NCBI GenBank assembly: GCA_023450935.1
Contig: JAEXGH010000031.1
Location: forward strand, 1 to 64,000
Reading direction: 5' to 3'
Source: Verrucomicrobiota bacterium
Lineage (GTDB): Bacteria > Verrucomicrobiota > Verrucomicrobiia > Opitutales > Intestinicryptomonadaceae
DNA length: 64,000 bases
Shown here: positions 59,133 through 64,000 of the stretch, in pieces
How positions within the stretch are numbered: position 1 is the stretch's first letter
Layout of the letters: each line of letters begins with the position of its first letter
The notes under the pieces: model-generated
The model's input: only the letters and a program-made list of their open reading frames with translations
Told to the model about the DNA's origin: nothing
Database searches by the model: none
Program-made: the position numbers and the translations under genes

Positions 59133-61085
59133 TTATTTTTTTCGCAACATTCTGATTTGGTCGCGAATTAGGGCGGCTTTTTCAAATTCGAGCCTGTCGG
59201 CGGCGGCCATCATTTCGGAGGTCATTTCCTCTATGATTTTGGCGAGTTCCGACTTCGATTTAGACGCCAGTTTTTTGAGTCTGTCGTCGCGCTTTACAAG
59301 CGACGGCTGAATCGGACGCGACACCGTCCGCGGCGTGATTTTGTACTCCAGATTGTATTTCATTTGGATTTCCCTGCGGCGCGCGCACGTTTGTATTGCC
59401 GCCTGCAAGGAGCCCGTGATGTTGTCGGCGTAGAGGATTACGCGCCCGTCGAGATGTCGGGCGGCGCGCCCAGCCGTCTGGATTATGCTTGTTGCGCTGC
59501 GTAAAAAGCCCTCCTTGTCGGCGTCGAGAATGCACACGAGCGATACCTCTGGGGCGTCCAAGCCCTCGCGCAACAGATTCACGCCCACAAGCGCGTCGAA
59601 TTCGCCCAAGCGCAGACGCCGCAAAATCTCGACGCGCTCTACGGCGTCTATGTCGGAGTGCAGATACTCCACGCGTATGCCCTGTTCGCGCAGGTATTCG
59701 GAAATTTCCTCGCTCATTCGCTTTGTAAGCGTCGTAACGAAAACGCGCTGTTTGTTTTTGGCGGCAGCCACAATTTCGGCGGCGCAGTCTTCAACCTGTC
59801 CCTTGATTGGGCGGACAATCATTTCGGGGTCGAGCAAGCCTGTGGGGCGGATTATCTGCTCGGCAACAACGTCGCTTACCGATAGCTCGAACGGCGCGGG
59901 CGTTGCCGAAACGAAAACGGTCTGCCCCGTGAGCGCGTCGAATTCCCCGGGACGAAGCGGGCGGTTGTCGAGCGCGCTGGGGAGGCGGAAGCCGTATTCG
60001 ATAAGCTTCTGCTTGCGAGAGAGGTCGCCGTGATACATTCCGCGAATCTGCGGATAGGTAACATGGCTTTCGTCGAGAAAAACGACCGTGTCTTTGGGAA
60101 AGAAGTCGAGCAGGCACCACGGACGCGAACCCGCCTCCCTGCCCGCGAGATGGCGCGAGTAGTTTTCAATCCCCGTGCAAAAACCCGTTTCCACAAGCAG
60201 GTCCAAGTCCTGCTCGGTGCGCATTTTTATGCGCTGGGCTTCGAGAAGCTTGTTCTGGCTTTCAAGCTCCGCGACGCGTTCGGCAAGCTCTTTGCGGATT
60301 GCGGGAACTGCCGCCTCTATTTTTTCCTTTGGAGTGACGAAACCCGTTGCGGGATACAAATCAAACCTGTCGAGCCGCGAGAGGACTTCGCCCGTAAGGG
60401 GGTCGATTTTTTTGAGAGAATCTATTTCGTCGCCGAAAAACTCCACGCGCAGCGCGGTGTCGAGATACGCGGGAAACACGTCCACAACGTCGCCGCGCAC
60501 CCGGAAAAGCCCGCGTTCGAAAGCCGCGTTGTTGCGCTCGTAGTGAATGTCCACGAGCGATTTCACGAAATCGGCGCGCGAAAGTTCAAGACCCCTGCGT
60601 AGGGGAATCATCAGCTTTTTGAAGTCTTCGGGCGAACCCAACCCGTATATGCACGAGACAGTCGCAATTACGATTACGTCGCGGCGCGAAACAAGCGAAG
60701 ACGCCGCCGAAATGCGCAGCTTTTCAATTTCGTCGTTTATGGAAGAGTCCTTTTCAATGTAGGTGTCGGTTTGGGGAATGTAGGCTTCGGGCTGGTAATA
60801 GTCGTAATAGCTGACGAAGTATTCCACGGCGTTTTCGGGAAAGAACTCCCTGAACTCCGCGTAGAGCTGCGCGGCAAGCGTTTTGTTGTGCGAAATTATC
60901 AGAGCGGGCCGGTTGAGGTTGGCTATTACATTCGCCATTGTGAACGTCTTTCCCGACCCCGTAACGCCCACAAGCGTGGAGTATTTGTTTCCGTCGAGAA
61001 TGCTGTTTGTAAGCGCGGCAATCGCCTCGGGCTGGTCTCCCGACGGAGCGTATTTGGAACGGAGTCTGAATGTTTCCCCTGCCAT
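59133..61085 (-). CDS. uvrB: Excinuclease ABC subunit B
   Basis: A 650-residue DNA repair helicase-like protein. Walker A is GVTGSGKT (40-47), the damage-probing beta-hairpin is YYDYYQPEAYIPQTDTYIEK, and helicase motifs DESHV and NLLREGLDAPEVSLV are present. The C-terminal UVR motif that binds UvrC is at the end. UvrB verifies damage handed over by UvrA. The start at 61085 matches the conserved N-terminus FRLRSKYAPSGDQPEAI. It lies 11 nt after the HAD gene. Confidence 0.97.
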   Translation of the reverse strand: MAGETFRLRSKYAPSGDQPEAIAALTNSILDGNKYSTLVGVTGSGKTFTMANVIANLNRPALIISHNKTLAAQLYAEFREFFPENAVEYFVSYYDYYQPEAYIPQTDTYIEKDSSINDEIEKLRISAASSLVSRRDVIVIATVSCIYGLGSPEDFKKLMIPLRRGLELSRADFVKSLVDIHYERNNAAFERGLFRVRGDVVDVFPAYLDTALRVEFFGDEIDSLKKIDPLTGEVLSRLDRFDLYPATGFVTPKEKIEAAVPAIRKELAERVAELESQNKLLEAQRIKMRTEQDLDLLVETGFCTGIENYSRHLAGREAGSRPWCLLDFFPKDTVVFLDESHVTYPQIRGMYHGDLSRKQKLIEYGFRLPSALDNRPLRPGEFDALTGQTVFVSATPAPFELSVSDVVAEQIIRPTGLLDPEMIVRPIKGQVEDCAAEIVAAAKNKQRVFVTTLTKRMSEEISEYLREQGIRVEYLHSDIDAVERVEILRRLRLGEFDALVGVNLLREGLDAPEVSLVCILDADKEGFLRSATSIIQTAGRAARHLDGRVILYADNITGSLQAAIQTCARRREIQMKYNLEYKITPRTVSRPIQPSLVKRDDRLKKLASKSKSELAKIIEEMTSEMMAAADRLEFEKAALIRDQIRMLRKK

Positions 61086-61096
61086 ACTCTTCTCTA

Positions 61097-61783
61097 CTAT
61101 TTGGCGACGCCGAAAAGCGCGGAAACGGCGGCGGGCGTAATCTCGGTGAAGTCGTCTATGATTATGTCGGTTTTGGCGGCGATGTCGGAGCGTGCATTGC
61201 GCCAGAAATCGGCGGGGTGCGTCGTGCAAACGGCGGCTGTTTTCATTCCCGCCGCTACCCCCGCTTTTATGCCCGCAACTGAATCTTCGAAAACAAGACA
61301 GTTCGCGGGCGCAACGCCCAACCTTTGGGCGGCCACCAGAAAAACGTCGGGCGCGGGCTTCCCGCGCGAAACGTCCTCGGAGGCGGCGTATGCCTGAAAG
61401 TATTTGCCGAAACCGAGCTTGGCCACGGTAACGTCCAGATTTTTCATCGGAGTCGAAGAACCGACCGCGCATTTGATGCCCGCGTCGTTAAGCCCCGCCA
61501 AAAATTTTTCAACTCCCGAGATTTGCGGCACGCCGTGCTCGAGCACAATCTCCCGATACAACCGCTCCTTTTCGTCCGACAACGCCTGTGCCTCGGAAAC
61601 GTCGGAAGTCCATTTGAGCATCTTTGTTATGATGTCCAAGTTGCGCGTGCCGAACGTCTTTTCAAAAAAGTTCGGGAACAGTGCCAAGCCGTGGCGGCGG
61701 GCGAGTTCGCGCCAAGTGAACTCGTGCGTTCGTCCGGAATCCACAACAGTTCCGTCCCAGTCAAAAATGCAAGCAATGTCCAT
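61097..61783 (-). CDS. HAD-superfamily hydrolase, beta-phosphoglucomutase/CbbY-like
   Basis: A 228-residue HAD phosphatase. Motif I is FDWDGTVVDSG with nucleophile Asp8 and acid Asp10. Motif II is VGSSTP, the motif III Lys is in RGKPAPDVFL, and motif IV is VFEDSVAGIKAG. The helical cap between residues 17 and 90 places it in subclass I with CbbY and beta-phosphoglucomutase. Substrates are small sugar phosphates; the exact one is unknown. The start at 61783 puts motif I at residue 7, as usual. Confidence 0.88.
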   Translation of the reverse strand: MDIACIFDWDGTVVDSGRTHEFTWRELARRHGLALFPNFFEKTFGTRNLDIITKMLKWTSDVSEAQALSDEKERLYREIVLEHGVPQISGVEKFLAGLNDAGIKCAVGSSTPMKNLDVTVAKLGFGKYFQAYAASEDVSRGKPAPDVFLVAAQRLGVAPANCLVFEDSVAGIKAGVAAGMKTAAVCTTHPADFWRNARSDIAAKTDIIIDDFTEITPAAVSALFGVAK

Positions 61784-61928
61784 ATTCGTGAAATAATCGA
61801 CCGATTTTTCTAAAAGCATAAAAAACCATTGCATATTCAAGACAAGAAATAAAATGCCCGCGATGCGCGAAAACGCAAAAAAAGATTGAAATGAGGGCAA
61901 ATAAAGCGATACTGGAGGGCGCAAAAAA

Positions 61929-62942
61929 ATGGAAAACACATCGGAACAAAGAAAAGTCGTTATGACGGCCGCCCAGCCAACGGGCAAACTGCATTTGGGG
62001 AACTACCTCGGCGCGATAAAAAACTGGGGTAAAATGATTGAAGACTACGAGTGCTATTTCGGCATAGTAGACATGCACGCAATCACCATTCCATACGTTC
62101 CCGCCGACCTCAGACGCAACGTCTACGACTGCGCCGCCCAGTATATGGCGTGCGGGCTCGACCCCGAAAAATGCAACCTATTCCTGCAAAGCCTCGTAAA
62201 GGGGCACGCCGATTTGACTTGGATTTTGGGCTGCATCTGCCCCGTCGGAAGCCTCGAAAGAATGACCCAATACAAAGACAAGGCGCGCAAACACAAGGAC
62301 GCCCTCAACAGCGGGCTGCTTTTCTACCCCGTGCTTATGGCGGCCGACATTCTCATCTACAACGCCGACCTCGTTCCCGTGGGAGAAGACCAAAAGCAGC
62401 ACATAGAACTCACGCGCGACTTGGCGCAAAAATTCAACAACACATACTCGCCCACTTTCAAACTTCCCGAGCCGTATATACCGCAAACGGGCGCGCGGAT
62501 AATGTCGCTGCAAAACCCCGACTCAAAAATGTCGAAATCCGACCCGAACCAAAACGGCACCCTCTACATTACCGACGAGCCTTCCGTGCTCTCCAAAAAA
62601 ATAATGTCGGCTGTAACAGACAGCGGCGACGCCGTTAAATTCGACCCCGAAAACAAGGCGGGAATCTCCAACCTGATGGGCATAATGTCGGCGTTTACGA
62701 AGAAATCATACGCTGAAATAGAGGACGAATTTTCGGGCAAGGGCTACGGCGCGTTCAAAAAGGAGGTTGCCGATGCCGTAATCGAGGGGCTAGCCCCGGT
62801 GCGCGAAAAATACAAACAGTATTCCGACGACAAAACGCTTATAGAATCCGCCCTCAAAAAAGGCTCGCAGGCGGCGCAGCGCAGGGTCAACAAAATGATG
62901 GCGAAAGTCTACAGGAAAGTCGGTTTTATGAACTTCGAATAG
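61929..62942 (+). CDS. trpS: Tryptophanyl-tRNA synthetase
   Basis: A 337-residue class I aminoacyl-tRNA synthetase. The HIGH-type motif is PTGKLHLGNYLGA (about 17-29), the KMSKS motif is SKMSKSDPN, and ADILIYNADLVPVGEDQKQH is the conserved substrate region. Length is normal. It diverges from the HAD gene across 145 bp and is followed after 7 nt by a membrane coiled-coil gene. Confidence 0.97.
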   Translation: MENTSEQRKVVMTAAQPTGKLHLGNYLGAIKNWGKMIEDYECYFGIVDMHAITIPYVPADLRRNVYDCAAQYMACGLDPEKCNLFLQSLVKGHADLTWILGCICPVGSLERMTQYKDKARKHKDALNSGLLFYPVLMAADILIYNADLVPVGEDQKQHIELTRDLAQKFNNTYSPTFKLPEPYIPQTGARIMSLQNPDSKMSKSDPNQNGTLYITDEPSVLSKKIMSAVTDSGDAVKFDPENKAGISNLMGIMSAFTKKSYAEIEDEFSGKGYGAFKKEVADAVIEGLAPVREKYKQYSDDKTLIESALKKGSQAAQRRVNKMMAKVYRKVGFMNFE

Positions 62943-62949
62943 AGAGAAT

Positions 62950-64000
62950 ATGAACAAGCAGTCCGTTCCCAAATGGCCGCTTCTGGCGGCAGACGCGCTG
63001 ATTTTTCTGGCGGTCGTTGCAATATCGTATCCGAATATCGTGCTGATGGAAACGATGTCGGGCACAACAACGTTGCTGTGCTGCGCGCTTGTGCTCGCGG
63101 GAATGCTGGCTGTTCTTACTCCCTACTTTCTTGAATACCGGCTCTCCGAAAAAAAGATTTCCGACGACGCAAAAAAAACGCGCGAAAACATCGACCTAAT
63201 TTTTGAAAACCTCTCCGCCCTGCAGCTGATGATTGCCGAAACAAAGGAGATGGGCGACAACATAGAGGAAAAGCTGGCGTTCCAGCTGGTAAAAGATACC
63301 GACTTGAAGTTCGAAGAGTTCACAAAATCGCTCGACGCGTTCCGTTCGGGCGTAAAAAAGAAAGTCAAAGAACTTTCCGAAGAGATTGAGCGGATTCGTA
63401 TCCAAGCCGCCGACGCCCTCGCCGAAAGCGAAAGCAATGCCATAAAGTCAGACGAGATAATCGAAAAAATCTCCGCCCTTCAGGATTTGGTTGACGAAAT
63501 CGGCGAAACTGCCCTGCAGGAAAGCGCGGAGGAAGAGGCGCAAGAACCCGACGACGCCGCGGAAATTCCGCAGGAAACGGAGTCGGCAGGCTCGGCAGAC
63601 CCCGAACAGGCAATGCTCGAGGAACAAACTCCCGAAGACTCTGCCGATGCCGAACAGGGCGGAAATCCGGACGGCGATGCTTTTGAAACTTCCGTAGACA
63701 AAAGCGAACCCGAAGCCGACGTTCTTCCCGACGAAGACGGCGATGCGGAAGCCGACCCGATTGGCGATTCCGAAACCGAAACGGAAAGCATTTTCTCCGC
63801 CTCGCCAAAGCCAAAGCAGATTCCCAGTGTCGGGGCGGAAGCCGAATCTGAAAGCCGCTCAAAACTGTCGGGACTGATGCCTAAAGCGCTCGGTAATGCG
63901 GCGTCGGTTGCGGGTTCGGTTGAAAAATTCATCAGCAATTCGCTCGAAAAACGGAACAGCCCCGATGCGCAACAGCCCGCAGACGAGTCTGCACCCGCGC
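62950..64000 (+). CDS. Acidic coiled-coil membrane protein (3' end outside window)
   Basis: The open frame runs from 62950 to the window edge, at least 350 residues. Two membrane helices (about 10-28 and 41-58) precede a coiled coil (about 70-180, with ENIDLIFENLSALQLMIAE and KKKVKELSEEIERIR). The next 115 residues are strongly acidic and low in complexity (Glu, Asp, Ala, Ser, Pro). A final segment with SKLSGLMPKALGNAASVAGS may be amphipathic. No family is recognised. It lies 7 nt after trpS and is probably cotranscribed. Confidence 0.75.
   Translation, partial: MNKQSVPKWPLLAADALIFLAVVAISYPNIVLMETMSGTTTLLCCALVLAGMLAVLTPYFLEYRLSEKKISDDAKKTRENIDLIFENLSALQLMIAETKEMGDNIEEKLAFQLVKDTDLKFEEFTKSLDAFRSGVKKKVKELSEEIERIRIQAADALAESESNAIKSDEIIEKISALQDLVDEIGETALQESAEEEAQEPDDAAEIPQETESAGSADPEQAMLEEQTPEDSADAEQGGNPDGDAFETSVDKSEPEADVLPDEDGDAEADPIGDSETETESIFSASPKPKQIPSVGAEAESESRSKLSGLMPKALGNAASVAGSVEKFISNSLEKRNSPDAQQPADESAPA

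Overview
The window is a gene-dense, moderately GC-rich bacterial chromosome segment. The content fits a Gram-negative member of the Planctomycetes-Verrucomicrobia-Chlamydiae group, most likely a gut-type Verrucomicrobiota of the Opitutae. The reasons are a long MoxR-DUF58-Bat operon, GntR-type regulators with sugar-binding-like sensor domains beside GH106- and GH28-like enzymes, a bacterial family B DNA polymerase, outer-membrane proteins, and start codons that often lack a clear Shine-Dalgarno sequence. This placement is inference from gene content, because no rRNA is present.

Layout. Positions 1-2100 hold the end of eutB, eutC and a glutamine amidotransferase. Positions 2170-11813 form a phosphate regulon: phoR-phoB-phosphatase on the minus strand, diverging from porin-pstS-pstC-pstA-pstB-phoU. 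The shared control region has an 11-bp-periodic array that looks like Pho boxes, and PstA carries an insert of about 280 residues. Positions 11840-13944 (minus) hold a short-chain dehydrogenase, an unrecorded 40-residue membrane protein and gpsA. Then come hpf and a seven-gene Bat operon (14722-23597) in which BatB and BatC are fused and end in a very Asn/Gln/Lys-rich tail. Positions 23681-26084 hold a haem-binding protein, an acyl-ACP thioesterase, a membrane protein and gmk. Next are tatA, two secreted proteins of unknown function, a coiled-coil periplasmic protein, ymdB-adk, the family B polymerase, hisD, an NtrB-like kinase, a degenerate YyaL-like protein, rsmE, coaC, a uracil-DNA glycosylase relative and a NodT-type efflux lipoprotein.

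Positions 41326-47727 (minus) are a tight six-gene operon: L,D-transpeptidase, sigma-54 response regulator, murJ, hemE, hemN, sixA. Its first gene starts 3 bp from the divergent asd. A tRNA-Glu(CUC) follows. Positions 49087-56244 are a polysaccharide-use locus: a GH28-like protein, a GH101/DUF5696-like protein, a GntR-type regulator and a GH106-like protein. The GH106-like gene has a near-consensus promoter with a perfect inverted repeat inside its spacer.

The most unusual DNA is non-coding. A family of hairpin repeats of about 68 nt (ten copies: one after polB, three upstream and six downstream of the GH106-like gene) keeps its flanks constant while the stem bases covary. A 63-nt direct repeat brackets the GH106-like gene. 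Behind that gene lies a 182-nt segment that can fold as a three-way junction, followed by about 850 nt crowded with palindromes, several with 3-nt loops. The window ends with purC, a Sel1-repeat protein, uvrB, a HAD phosphatase, trpS and the start of an acidic coiled-coil membrane protein.
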